Below are positions 1 through 12,982 of a DNA stretch of 64,000 nucleotides, in pieces. The notes under the pieces are model-generated. The model was given only the letters and a program-made list of their open reading frames with translations, ran no database searches and was not told the origin of the DNA. Location: the NCBI RefSeq assembly GCF_028502605.1, contig NC_079234.1, positions 620,001-684,000 of the forward strand, given 5' to 3'. A program made the translations under genes and the position numbers. The stretch is from Trichoderma breve (taxonomy: Eukaryota > Ascomycota > Sordariomycetes > Hypocreales > Hypocreaceae). Each line of letters starts with the position of its first letter. Position 1 is the stretch's first letter.

Positions 1-1255
1 TGTCCCAATTTATCCAGAGGGCCGAAGGATTCGGGCTGGCGACATTCGGCCCCTGCAATGACACACCGGGGAATGCCGGTAATTACCCCGAAATGTGCAA
101 GGAGAGAAATAGGTCTGGCCTTTCAAAAGTGCCCAGTGTCGGTCTTCTAACATGGTGAAAGCTGAGACGCCGATTCAGGAATGGGTTTAGCAAGTCGAAG
201 TAAAACGCAACTATCTCGTAGCACGCGGTGCCAGACGGCTCGCTTCCGAAACCGGGAACGGGACGAAAATGAGGATTGGAGTCTCGTATTAGTCGTATTT
301 GTCTAGTTGATGGGCACTTTTCACAAGTTGGGCTTTCTTTCTTTCTTTCTTTCATTATTGCCATTGGATGCATAGGAGACTGGTGTATGTATAAAGGAGA
401 TTGTATTTATGCATACTGACTGGGCTGCTGGTCTTGAGAGAACCTAGAACGCAGGCCCTGCTCAATAGATGGTTCGGGACTCTGCAAATATATATCGCAG
501 TGAGCAAAGAGGGGCATTTTGAAGAAACACCGAGAACCGAGCCTGTGGATCTAGCCCGTCGTTAGCTGATCTTTTAGACTGATTCTCTGTCGACGGAAGG
601 CCGTTTCCGGCAATTTAGACGATTGGCAGGCCGACTAAAACTGCTAGGATTCGGCCTATTTCTCTTTGAGCAAAGGCCCATGAACCAACAACATGCTCTT
701 GATACACAAGGAACAAGGACAAGCCAGAGCGAACCAACAACATTTCGTATCTTGTAACCGAAAGGGCTACTGTTACATTTTCGCATTTCAGAGGCTCCTC
801 CATCAGACGAACTGCTTGGGATTAGTTACGGAGCAGACCCGCATGACTCGCAGGGTTGTATCTGTCGTGACGGGAAACGAAACCCTTCACCAATACGACT
901 CTGTGACAAGGCCCCCAGATTTCATCCCCGAGCTGAGGTGATAGTGGTAATACTACCTACTCTTTGCTAGTGATTGCAGACATGGCTGCTTCCAGCCAGC
1001 CTAACGCAGGGGACCATGAAAGGGGCTAGTATTGCTCGGCCTCTCCCCAGTTATGGCAACGTCGCAGTCCGAATCCTTCTCGACGATTGCCGCTCAACAG
1101 CCGGGGTGTAGAAGACAAATCTTGGAATTCTGGACCTATTAAGCCAACACGGTCCCGCCGCCCGTGTATTCCAGCCCGTTGTTATGTGATGTGCATTTTG
1201 CGATCGACGACCCCCATCGAATCGAATTAATTACTGGAGCTCTGCCTCGCATGCC
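1..1255. other. Intergenic, no gene recognised
   Basis: No reading frame here resembles a known family, and the short open frames lack a plausible exon structure. The last 100 bases are the presumed promoter and leader of the receptor gene that follows. A short CTTT run lies near position 335. Confidence 0.5.
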
Positions 1256-2842
1256 ATGATCGATTTCGGCATCGACGCGCCGTACGGCAAGCGCGATGCC
1301 ATTGATGATGGGGATCCGAATCCTCGCGGCGAGAGTCTCGCGCACTTGTCCATCATATTCGTCTCTCTGGCGGGCTTCTTCGTCATATTGCGGATGGTAA
1401 CGAGATATTTTCACACCAAGGCCTGGGGAGCTGACGATGTCTTGATTGTTGCGGCACTGGTACGTGATGCCCTTTTGTTTGTTTTTAAATATTAAGATAT
1501 ATCGCTGGATGGGGATTGATGGTCTGACTTGTTTCTTCTTTCTCGTTGCTAGGCTCTTGCTTGTTGCATGACGGCTGCTTACAACGGAGGTTCGTTTCGC
1601 TTCTTTTGCAACCCGTTTACTATCTTTTGACTAATACGAAGGAAAACAAAACAGAGGCTGGGAATGGATTTGGACTTCACAGTGACCAGATCGATGCGCA
1701 CCACAAGATATTAGCCTTCAAGGTAAGCACCAGCAAACGATCAGCGGCCCGAAATGGAAGGGGAGGAATAGCAATTCTCTGACCGAAAAGAAAACAGTGG
1801 TTCTTTGCCGCCCAGATCCTATACAAAATCACAACATGCCTTACCAAAATGTCCCTGGGCATGCTGTACCTGCGAATCTTCCCGGACCGCAAGTTCCGCA
1901 TGGCCGTCATCAGCGTCATGGCGGTGACTGCGGCTTACACGCTGGCCGCGGTGCTGATGACGATCTTTGCCTGCAATCCCATCGAAAAGTCTTGGAACAA
2001 GCCCTTGCCCGGCAAGTGCGTCAACTCTATCAGCATTTGGTACTGTGAGTCGGATACTGCCTATATTGTGTTCATGTTGTCTATTTGGGAGCTTGCCAAC
2101 TAACCGCTATTAAAATAGCGACGTCTGTGTTGAACATTGTGACGGACATGTTGATCATCGGGTTGCCGATCAACGAGATTCGACGACTCCAACTGCCGCT
2201 GGTGAAGAAGTTGCTGCTTTGTGCTCTCTTTAGCCTGGGTATCTTTGTCATTGCCTGTACCGTTATACGAATGATTACTGTATCGCCGCAGACGACCGCT
2301 TCGGATCAGACTTGTCAGTCAACGATTACCACAACTCCCCTAAACTTCTACAACACGTGCTAATAGTTGAACTATGTAGATTATCAAGCCGTGTCCAACA
2401 GCTGGACGTTTGTCGAGACTAATGTCGGAATCATTTGTGCTTGTAAGTCTCTTCTAATTCTTTATCAGATCAACCAACCTCCAACAATTTGCTCCTCTCT
2501 CAACCACTCAAGTTCCATGTTAACCATAGAGTTGCTGTAGGTCTACCGATCGTCTGGGTACCTCTCACTAGACAGGTGCTTCGATGGCTAGGTCTCGGCG
2601 GAGAGGAAACGACAGTCACGAGCAAGTCTGCCTACGCCCTCGGATCGCACAACCATGTCAGCAGTGCACGAGCACGCACCAGCCGTCGCGATGCGGAGGG
2701 CGATAGCGTAGAAGAGCTCATGTTTGACGGCATCAAGATGACGAGGAGGTTCAGCGCTCATGTAGTCGAGGAAGATCGGGGTCAGAAAGACGCTTCCCCT
2801 GATGACCGCCCGTGGGAGAAGATCCCCAAGCCGCCGAAATAA
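1256..2842 (+). CDS. PTH11-type rhodopsin-domain integral membrane protein
   Basis: Fungal seven-helix membrane protein of the PTH11/rhodopsin-like family (PF20684 type), a group of putative surface receptors at the plasma membrane. Six introns join a continuous frame: exons about 1256-1460, 1553-1589, 1655-1722, 1798-2044, a short exon group from about 2119 to 2440, and 2541-2842. The hallmarks are visible: a first helix ending in LRMVTRYF, then WGADDVLIV, the helix-3 block WFFAAQILYKITTCLTKMS, the loop ACNPIEKSWN, and the late motif VGIICACLPIVW before the cytosolic tail. The tail is about 90 residues, charged and probably cytoplasmic. An upstream ATG at 1251 hits a stop at once, so 1256 is taken as the start. 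No CFEM domain precedes the helices, unlike classical Pth11. The ligand is unknown. Confidence 0.85.
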
Positions 2843-5800
2843 CTCAACTATATGCAATGCGTTCAGCTTTAGGTCGAGTCCACCGAACGATTATCCCGAG
2901 ATTTCTTTTAATCGTGTGGCCATGTCGTGGTTATATGACAGTATACATCTCGGAAGAAAAAGCTAGGCGACTTACGGACCGGCCTTTTTCACTTCCCTCA
3001 TTCATTGTTTGCTTGGGAGCTTGCATACATGATCTAATAGCACTACAATCCCCTTGGGTCTATTATTGGGCCATCGAGTTATAGCTCTGAAAGACTGACA
3101 GAGAATCGGGAGACGATGGTGCAATCTGTATACGAAGAGTATTCAGATATTGCTTATTGGGGGATCTTCCAATGAAGGCTCATGGAGAGAAGCATAAGAA
3201 ATAGCTTTTCATCATGATACTTGTGTGTATATAATAATAATAATAAAGAATAGCAAATAAGTCCGCTTGTTACTCTCAATCAAGCTTCGAATTATATGCG
3301 ATATGCCCGGCTTGACATGATATTCTTGATTCAAGCGAGACAAGATGCTTCGAAGGTCGTGATGAACACTCTACTCATCACCCTGGACCGTTGCATCACC
3401 TTGGGGCATAAATCTATTGTGACTTTGCACCAATGCTTACCAAGTTCAGCTTGTTAGATGACATATGATTATTGAGTTAACTGGGGCCGCTGATTCATTT
3501 ACAAGGAACGGTGGGAAAGGGCATGCATGATGCTATCTCTTTGTCTTCCCCGTACAGCTGGAATGCGAGCTCCACCAAGGTAGGTAACATTATAATATGG
3601 GCTGATTTCAGTCTCGATATTCAATTACGTCTATTGCGATTTTCGTACAACTTTCTTCGTGGACGTAGAAGAGCAAAAGCAATATGGGGGGCTGAGCTTT
3701 TCACTTGTCATTATAGTACGGGATACTTGCCTTCTGCCGTCTGTGCTGTTGCTGCAGAGTCGAGATATAGCCACCTACTTATAGAAATACGCACCAGACA
3801 TGTATCCATGGACCTGACTACCTTAGTACTTTAGTAGTGCCTGGTTGTCAGGTACCAGCCACCGGTAATTCGGTCCATTTTGTTGGTATCATTGGGAATT
3901 GCGTGACTGTCTGTTAGTAGGATACTGGAAACTCCGCGGCCTGTTGCAGCGTGGTGGCTGTATCTACTTAACAGTGGCGACTATTGCCTGTTATAAACTT
4001 TGCGGCGTCCTGTTTGGCGGAAAGACGCCAAGTAGAATAACCTGAATATATATACAAACCCATCAAACCTGCTTGATACTCTGTATATCCTCACCGACTT
4101 CCCGAATTGCTGATAAGCAGAGCATCATGACATCGGATCTTCGAACGCGTCAGCAGGGAGAAATGCCAAGACGGCAATGTGGAGCCGAGAGTTGAGCCGG
4201 GGAAATGGGGGATTTTTGGTCTTTGACTGAGGCCAATTGCGCCTTGGTTGCAGGCAACGTGCGTTGTGCGTGTCTGGCCTGTATAGAAGAGGCAGTTCAG
4301 TGAGCCCGAGGTTGCGGATATGCCTGTGGCTTTGCTGGATATTCAGCGTCTGTTCAACTCAGCAAAGCTCAAGAGGGAAAACCAGATGCAAAACATGGAA
4401 CACGTCCTCTGCAGCGTGGATACTCGGCGTCGTACGGCTAGGCCTAGCAACTGGAATGGAGGCGCTACTATGCCGAGTCCCGCCCAGCGTAGCCAACGGC
4501 CAGGATGACATTGATGACAGCGACACAGTTGTTCCCTCGCGGTACTCCATACAAGGAAGTCAGATCGCACAAGGATGGAGCCGCGCTTGCGCCGTCACTA
4601 CCGACCGCTGGGCCGCTGCGGCAATCGCTCGGGATTGTTGAGATGCAACTTGTGGTGATGGCGCGGAGATTCAGAAGTTGATAGGGCAGCAAATGCGACA
4701 GGCGGGTGGGATCTCCTCTCATCGTTTGTGCCGACAAGGCTAGAGTGCCAGAAACAGAGGCTGAGACACAGAACCACCGCCCCATTGTACATTCTGTAGA
4801 CTCAGTGTAGAGCGACCATCAGGTATGACATGACATGGCCTGTCGTCTGTACGAAGCCACTTGTACATACGAAACCGCTCGTATGTAGCACCTGGTACGT
4901 GATAGATCCTCCCGCCTGCCTCAGATTCTGTGCCAGCCACTGACAGCTCCTGTCTGAATGGTGTTGGACAAAGCACTGGAAGCCGATACGAGCTCTCCAT
5001 TCGCCAGCTGTCCGAGCTGTCGACTGATGACTGATGACTGATGCCGGATGGCTTCTCGCGTGCCGTCTAAGCCGATCGCCATCCGTCCAGTGGGACCTCG
5101 ACCACGAGCCATGATTGCCGTGTGCCGATTAGCAGCCCCTAGCGCCCTATTGGAGGCATTGGGCAAGGGATAAGACTTCGAAAAGAGCCGCTAGAAGCGT
5201 TGCTTCTCGGGTGCTGCTGTTCTGTACTCGTACTGTAGCTGTGCCATGTGCGATACAGAGACGCGGGAAGTATGAGACCTTGGTCCGTCACTGGTGGTTG
5301 CATTGATGTCTGAAGCCCAAGCCAAGCAAAAGCCCAAGGATGGAAACAAGCACCAGACACTCTGTAGCGTAGACAACATAGGCACTATCTGGGACTGTGT
5401 TAGCAGTCATGCAGCTGGAAACAGACGATGCAACGCCCTGATGCCTTGTTAGCCAGTGGAGAGCTGGGTATCAGGAAAAGACGTGACGATCTCGCCACTA
5501 GGGATGAGGGCTGAAGAGCCGATTTTGCCGTTGAGGAGCAGAACTTGCATGGTCGTATGGCAGAAGAGGAAAAGAGAGAAAAATATGAAAAAATTGAAAA
5601 ATGAAAAATGAAAAAGACGAAAGGAAAATAGAGCAATGTAGAATGTATCCACGAGATGACGGTATCGCAATCAATTCACGCACTCGGTAGGCTGTCAAGT
5701 GAGGAGGTGGTGATTGATATTCATCCATGTTGATGTTGTGTTGCATCTGTGCCGTACTGTCGTCTGTATCTGTAGGTAAATCAGCGGGCTTCTTATCGCG

Positions 5801-6662
5801 ATACCACAGCGGCAAGTACCCGCAACCTGGTGTGTACTTGGTCGGAGTGCCAAGACCTCCCCAGATGCTTCGAGCAGGTACTTGTGCCGCCCGCAGCAAA
5901 TGGTGTAGTGTGCATGTCGCATTGAGGCGCAGCAGGCTCTGGCAAGGTGACGCTGCAGGTACTCTCTCGTAAGGGAAGGCCATCAACCGTGTATCCATCC
6001 TCCATTGCTAAGAGCCTCTTGGCGGTGCCGTTGAGGCTTCGGAATCAGAAGAAAGTACCGCACAGGTACCCCCGGGCGTCAGAGTGTGACCGACCGAGTC
6101 TCACCAAGCAGCGCTCATTGGCACTTAGTTGGCACGCATTCATCCGATCAATTGCATGTACCTGGAGCGGACCAAGTGCCCGTTAGGACGACCTGCGAGT
6201 ACCTTGCGGGATACCTAGCGGCATCAATTGCGTGCCCTGCCCTGCTCAGTGCTCAGTGGACAGTGAGTGAGCCCGCTGGAGAACGGCCCAGAAAGTCCCC
6301 CAGAGAGCCCCAATAGGGCCCCAATAGGCCCCCCGTAAGCCTCGAGAGCCGCCCCAAAGGCGCTAGGACGGACCACTGCCAAAAGCCCGTCATCCCCAAT
6401 CCGCCATCCGTCCCTGCGTCCAGGCCTTGCCCTTGGCGTCTTTTTCGTTGGCGTTGGATCTCGTCTTCCTTTTTTCTTCTTATCCCGTCCACTCGCTCTA
6501 CGCTCTGCAGCCTTGGCCCTCGACCCTCTGCCTCGTGCTGTCCACTGGCCTCGCCGGCCTCATCGCCCCCCCGAATCGAGAGACGACAGCGAGGAGCGCC
6601 GTCCGACTCGTCGCCCCAGGTCTAGGTCGAGGTCTGGCTCATCCTGTCCCTGTCCCTGTCCG
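2843..6662. other. Long gene-poor interval
   Basis: About 3.8 kb without a recognisable gene. Open frames are short, overlap on both strands and carry no family motif. Local structure is limited to a TAA run near 3228-3245, an A-rich stretch of GAAAAAT-like units near 5578-5625, and a pyrimidine-rich leader (about 6380-6560) before the OPT transporter. The interval could hold non-coding transcripts or the long 5' region of that transporter. Confidence 0.5.
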
Positions 6663-9600
6663 ATGAGCGACGACGAGAAGGCCGCTGCCACTGGCGGGGT
6701 GGCCGAGATGACGCCCAATTCGTCTCGTCCGTCCATCGTCGACGACGGTATCAAGGACGTTATTTCGGTAAGGATGCCACGGTCGAAGCAATTCTGCTTG
6801 TCTCTGTTTTTGCGCTGGGAATGTTGTTGCGCGGGCGGTGTCGCATCTGCACTGGGAGCAAGCATCGCCACCAGGGTTCATGTTTGGAAAAAATGAAAAG
6901 GAAAAAAAGCCATTGGATGGGCCAGCGACGACGCCATTCGTTTGCTTCAGCCTGCTTTTGCGTCCTCCGTCTTGCTCTTCAACAGTCTCCCGCTGCCTTC
7001 TCCCCTCTCTTCTGTCCTTTCTTTCTTCGTTTCCTCTTGTTTCAAAATCTGTCATTCCTCGTCTCATCATCAGCTTCCTCAATGAACTGGCACAACTGAC
7101 TGTTTGGGCTCTTCGCCGCCCGCCCCTTTCGCAGGAACCCTTTTCCTACGACGAAGACGATCGCGACTACTATTCTCCGCAAAACACCACCGAGCACGAC
7201 CTCAACGTCACCGAAGATGATTTGCTCGAGGCCCAGGAGCTCGCCTCCCGATACACACTCCAAGAGGTCCGCGACATCATGACTCGAGTCTTTCGCGTCC
7301 ACGAAAAAGACCACAACTTTCCCTCCATTATCATCCAAAAGATCAAGGCCTTTCTCGAAAATGAGTCTGTCTTTTCCAACCCCGAGAAGCACCAGCACCT
7401 GATCCAGGAGATGAAGCTGGAAGCCGCTCTCGTCACCAGCAACAGCCCCTACGCCGAAGTTCGTGCAGTTGTCAGCAACAAGGACGATCCCACAACACCC
7501 TGCTCAACCATCCGCAGCTGGGTCATTGGACTGGCTTTTAGCTGCCTGTTAGCCTTCATCAACCAATTGTTCGACATTCGGCAGCCCGCCATCCGTGTCA
7601 TGGCCAATGTTGCCCAGCTGCTGTCCTACCCCGTGGGCAAGGCGTGCGAAAACTGGCTGCCAGACGTCGGCTTCACCCTCTTTGGCACATATCACTCCCT
7701 CAACCCCGGCCCATTCTCGAAGAAGGAGCACATGCTCATTACCATCATGGCAAACGTGGCTTACAACACGCCCTATACCAACAACATCATCTGGGTGCAG
7801 TATTTGCCCCAGTACTTTAATCAACCGTACGCATCCCACGTTGCCTACCAGCTCCTCATTGCCCTGGCCACAAACTTTATTGGCTACGGCATGGCTGGTA
7901 TCTGTCGCCGCTTTCTCGTCTATCCGTCGTACTGCGTATGGCCGGCTTCTCTCGTCACCATTGCCCTCAACAAGGCCTTTCACAACGAATCCAATGCCGC
8001 GGTCGAGGGCCCCTTTGGCAAGAAGTGGAAGATTTCTCGCATCAAGTTTTTCTACCTCATGTTTGGCGCCATGTTTGTCTGGTTTTGGTTCCCCAACTAC
8101 ATTTTCACTGCTTTGTCTAGGTTCAACTGGCTGACCTGGATCGCCCCCCACAACCGCGACCTCAACGTTATCACCGGCATCAACCATGGCCTGGGCGTCA
8201 ACCCGTTCCCGACCTTTGACTGGAACGTTTTGCTTTGGGACTCGGCCGACCCTCTCATGGTCCCTTTCTACAGCACGCTCAACCGTTTCTTCGGCGTCTT
8301 CATCTCCTTCTGGGTGGTCCTCGCCTTCTGGTACAGCAATGTCTACGACACCGGCTACCTTCCCATCAACAGCAACCGCGTATATGATCACTTTGGCAAG
8401 CTCTACAACATAAGCCGAGCCGTTGACGACCGGGGACTGTTCCACGCCGAAGAATACAAAGCATACTCGCCACCCTTTTTGAGCGCCGGCAACATTGTCA
8501 TTTACATGTTCTTCTTCGCCATCTACACATCGACCTTGACCTACGCTGTGCTATACCACCGTCACGAAATCGTCATGGGGTTCAAGTCTCTTTTCGCCAG
8601 CTTCCGAAAGAAGAAGAACCCGATCAAGGACGAGAGAGTTCTCGACGTTCACAACCGGCTGATGAAGGCATACCCCGAGGTTCCGGAGTGGTGGTACTTG
8701 ATTTGCCTCGTGCTTGCTATTGCCCTGGGCGTTGCTGGCATCGCCGGGTGGAATACAAATACGTCTCCCGGCGTTGTGTTCTATGGCCTGGCACTCTGCA
8801 TCATCTTTGTCATTCCCGTGGGTATCATCAAGGCCATGACGGGCATTGAGGTCACCCTCAACGTGCTGGCCGAGTTCATTGGTGGCTCCTTTGTCGATGG
8901 CAATGCGCTGGCCATGAACTACTTCAAGTCCTTTGGCTACGTCACCTGCGCACACGCCGTGTGGTTCTGTAACGATCTCAAGCTTGCCCATTATGTCAAG
9001 ATTCCGCCTCGCCAGACCTTCATCGCCCAAATCATTGCCACGTTCATCAGCACCGTTATCTGCACCGGCGTTCTCAACTTCCAGATGAAGAGCATCACCG
9101 GCGTCTGCACACCCGATGCGCAATTCAAGCTCACCTGCCCAGGCGTCAACACCTTCTTCACCGCCTCCGTCTTGTGGGGAACAGTTGGACCGCAAAAGAT
9201 TTTTGGCCATTCCGGACAGTATACGGAGATTCTGGTCGGCTTCCCCCTGGGCATCGTCGTCGTCGTCTTCTTCTGGGGGCTCAACAAAAAGTTCCCCAAG
9301 TGGACCTGGACTCGGCAAATCCATCCAGTGGCCATCATGTATGGCGGCATCGTATGGGCACCGTACAACATGTCGTACGTCTGGCCATCTGTTCCCATTG
9401 CGTGGATTTCCTGGGTTTATCTTAAGACTCGATTTGTGTCCTTTTGGTCCAAGGTAAGCGATTTCCCCCAAACTCCCTTTGATAACTCTCCGACTTATGC
9501 TGACTGATTTTTCCCCAGTACAACTTTGTTCTCTCAGCAGCCTGGTCTTGCGGCATCGCCATCTCAGGCATCATCATCTTCTTCGCCTTGCAATACACCG

Positions 9601-9722
9601 ACGTACAATTCCACTGGTGGGGCAACATGGCGTCTGATATGGGCTGCGAGGGCAAGGGGTGCACGCTGAAGCACCTTGCACCAGGGGAATATTTTGGACC
9701 GCGCATGGGCACCTTTGACTGA
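6663..9722 (+). CDS. OPT-family oligopeptide transporter
   Basis: Proton-coupled oligopeptide transporter of the OPT family (Schizosaccharomyces isp4 / yeast OPT1-OPT2 type), which imports tetra- and pentapeptides or glutathione across the plasma membrane. Three exons: 6663-6767, 7135-9453 and 9519-9722, giving about 875 residues, normal for the family. Supporting blocks include the start of the transporter core with NSPYAEVRAVV, the helix motif NQLFDIRQPAIRV, GPFSKKEHMLITIMANV, the SRFNWLTWIAP loop, GIEVTLNVLAEFIGG, and the C-terminal block HWWGNM. The N-terminus (MSDDEKAAATGG) is hydrophilic and cytosolic. Intron 1 is long for a fungus (367 nt, 6768-7134) and is open in one frame, so the ATG at 6838 is a tempting but wrong start. 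The gene stands alone and its specificity cannot be read from sequence. Confidence 0.93.
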
Positions 9723-10533
9723 TAGAAAATGGCGCGACTTGTGTTTTCAGCTTTGGCATTTTTCTTTTTTTTCTCATCTTCGCCAGAGTGTAAGATTGAA
9801 AGGCACTCGGCGCTGGAGTCATTCATAGTGGAGTTAAAGGGAGAAGGGAGCATTCACATGGCGGGAACTGCTTCACAAGCATGTTGGTCTGTTTTTGATA
9901 TTTTGTCTGTTTTTATTCCATTTTGCTGTTTATTTTTTTTTCTACCTCTGGGAAGGAATGGGACGAGTTATACCCCTATGTTGATCTGATAGGAACGAGA
10001 TGACTGAAATGAAGAGCAAAGCCCACTCTTTCAAGGAAACGAGGCGTTTAGAGATTTGTATAAATGCGAACCGAAAGGCGCTAGAAATGGCAATGGACGG
10101 GACTTTTGGTTCAGTGGGTGAGGAAAGGGCGACGGATTTTGAAGCTAGAAAATCAACAATTATTGAACTCTTATTGTCAAGTTGTGTGTTGAGTGTTTGG
10201 TCAAGTCTTTTGTGTGAAATGCTTCATGTTCTTGTGGCGAGAGGTTGGTCACTGACAAAGTTGCTGAGTCAGAAAGCACTGTGCGCTTTCAAGTACAGAG
10301 TACCTGTCTCGGTGCTAGCACAGCGCTGATATCGTCTGTACAGTAGACTTTGCTGACTCGTGCTCGCGACCTGCTCTCTTCATTTCAATTGGCCAGTCGG
10401 CTCTTCACTTCCGCGGGTCTCTCTTGGACATGATACTGAGTTGAAGATTCACAACTTCAACTTTTCTCTTCCAGCTGTTAGTACAAAGAAAGCAGCACAA
10501 TCACTGGCCACGGCCTGGCTGATACCGCCCACT
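9723..10533. other. Intergenic between OPT transporter and Zn2Cys6 factor
   Basis: Contains the T-rich 3' region of the transporter gene (about 9750-9970) and the presumed promoter of the regulator. No gene motif was seen. Confidence 0.5.
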
Positions 10534-12877
10534 ATGAGTGCCGGTAAAATAAGGGCCATGGTGGCCTGCAAGCACTGTCGCCAGCGGTAGGTTCAGACTC
10601 GACAGCTCTGTGCTTCCTTTTGTCTGCGTGGGCTGACGCCAGAGTAGGAAGAGACGCTGCGATGGTATGACGCCACGATGTTCGGGCTGTAGGCAGAGAG
10701 GATTGGAGTGTGTGTACACAGAGGCTGCTCCTCCCAGGTACGTGTGAATGTGAAAAAGAGCTGCATGATGAGGTGAAGCTGTTTCCGTTGGGTGCACCAC
10801 AAAGGAGGTATTGTATTGTTTTTGCGTATTCTGATGAACCTGTGGAAATAGAAACACTACTTTACGCTCCCAGTTGAATGGGTTGGATCACCAGAATGGA
10901 ACCATGGCTTCGGATGAGTTGCTTCAGCGCCTGGAAGGCATCGAGATGTTGCTTGGAGAGCACGCCGAGGCGCTGAGGATACTGCAGCAGGAGAAGCAGT
11001 CGCAGCATCGTGGAGATTTATCAGCATCTATGACGCCACACCTGTTGCCCGACTTTTATCGACAAGCTGAAACTACCGAAAACGATGAGAGTCCGCACTC
11101 TCTTCCACGAGAAGCATCAATGCCGCATTCTACCTGGGCACTCACCACGCACGAAGGAGGCGACTCGTCGAGACGTGGAGTGAATGGTGATGGCGGCGAC
11201 GATGTGCCTCCAATTACCATACCGCTAGGACATCAGACGAGCACGAGCAATCTATTGACGCTCCCTCAGATGCGTCCCTTGGTGGGTGATTATCCCGAGG
11301 ACTTCATCTTCCGGGTCGAGGAGAGCCGATCACCATCTGCGGCCATGGATTTTATGACTGCGCCAGGGCTACAAGGCGAAGAGAAAGATATTGACAGAAC
11401 AGTTACGGACGATTATCTTAGTAGCTTTCTTGCCTTGGTACACGCTTGCCACCCCATCTTTGATCGCGACGATCTTCTCGCAAACTACGAAGCCGCCATG
11501 AGAGAGGGTTTGGGCTCTGACGTCCGGTCGGGCGTGATCCTCGCGGTTTTGGCCCTTGGCGCAACGGCTTCGGATGCGATTGATAACGGGGACAATGGGA
11601 ATACTGGTGATGCTTGCATGCAAAGAGCACTCCGAATCCTCGTGCCGGCGTGGACCCTCTCGTTTAGTGGCAATATTCAGTTGACACAAGGGCTGATTTT
11701 GTGTGCGCTGTACTTTACATATGTGGTGCAGCCGTTGACGGCGTGGAGGTTGATCTATATGGCGTCGACAAGCATTCAACAGCTCTTGATTCGGCAAGTA
11801 TTTTGCGATTTGGTGTGGTGAGGTTGTTGCTGACGGACAACAGGTGCAAGGATATCTTGTCGGGCCAGGCTGAGATTCAGGAATTGACCCGGCTTAGCTG
11901 GATATCTTTTATCATTGAAAGGTGAGGCCAATGATATGATGAACTCAGGGGGGAGGATCTACGCATGTTTGTCGAGGTACCTGATATTAACGAAAATGCC
12001 AACTCCAGTGATCTGATTGCAGAGTTTCACCAGCCAAGGAGCGGCATTGATGTCCTTGTTGATCGTATGCCCTTCCCCAACTACGGCACCAACCCGAAGC
12101 TTGAGCACCTTTGCGTTCTGGCCGAGATATCAGCTCGGTCTCTTCTCAACCGGATGCATCACGCCATTTACTTTACAGACAGCCTTACGATATACGCGGG
12201 CCGCGCTCTCGACTCGCTCGCCTCTTCCCAGCAATCTTCGCTGCAACCGGACGCATCTCTACTGCGAGTTTGCAGCGAGCTTAATTCTCAGCTCGATAGA
12301 TGGTACGAAGGCCTACCGGTCGATATTAAACCTGACCTGTATGATCGCGCGCCAGGAAATAGACAGGCGTGCATATTGCGTCTGCGATACTGGTCTGCGA
12401 AGCAATGTATCTTCAGGCCGTTTGTGATCCACGCCACGTCGTCGCAGTATGAAAAGGAAGGCGTAGAAGTGCCCTTGGCAGTGGTAGCTCAGTGCAAGGT
12501 GTGCCTGGCAGCGTGCCGAGCTTTCCTCCACGGGGCGATATATCTGCTTTCGGAGAGGACGCCCTACGCATATAGCTCACTGCAGTTGTAAGTTCTTCGA
12601 TTTCGATGCCTGAAGTTGAAAGAAAGGGGAGATGTTGGATATGACGAAGACTGACTGGATCGTATTTAGCACTCTCAACTGTTTCTTGGTGCTTGCCCTG
12701 GCTGCAAACTCGCCACATCTCGGTCATCTTGCAGAAGATATTGATTCGAACCACCAGATAGTTGTCGAAGCTCTTGAACCTTGGGCGCGACCGGGATCGA
12801 GCATCGAACATGCCCTAGAGATTGCCAATTCAGTTGCGAGGAAACTTCGTCTTCGCGATGACCGGCGGAGGTTTTAA
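10534..12877 (+). CDS. Zn2Cys6 transcription factor with fungal_trans domain
   Basis: Fungal binuclear-zinc-cluster regulator. The six cysteines are formed only after splicing exon 1 (10534-10586) to exon 2 (from 10648): CKHCRQRKRRCDGMTPRC then SGCRQRGLEC. A short leucine-rich coiled stretch follows (LLQRLEGIEMLLGEHAEALR). The middle homology region begins at the FDRDDLL motif near 11460 and runs to the C-terminus. The remaining exons are about 10874-11793, 11844-11921, 12009-12587 and 12670-12877. The intron at 11794-11843 uses a GC donor (GCAAGT) and an AG acceptor. Taking exon 2 to end at 10741 (donor GTGTGA) gives an in-frame total of 643 residues, but that donor is the least certain junction. 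It converges with the transaldolase-like gene. No target can be assigned. Confidence 0.85.
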
Positions 12878-12982
12878 CGACGATGATACCATGTTCCAAA
12901 CGACTGCAATGTGACCATGCGATATGAAGTTGTGTTTATTTGTCATTTAATTCTATGGTGGTCGGCTATCTATGTGTGGTAT

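Noticed and set aside
4237..4641. 134-codon open frame in the gene-poor stretch
   Set aside because: Overlapped by competing frames on both strands, no motif, composition not distinctive.
7549..9471. Two long antisense open frames (about 300 codons each) over the OPT transporter
   Set aside because: Shadow frames of a conserved membrane-protein gene; no motifs and no plausible start or splice structure.
11922..11948. 27-base intron in the first Zn2Cys6 gene
   Set aside because: Too short to splice; an 87-base intron ending at 12008 keeps the frame equally well and has a usable branch site.
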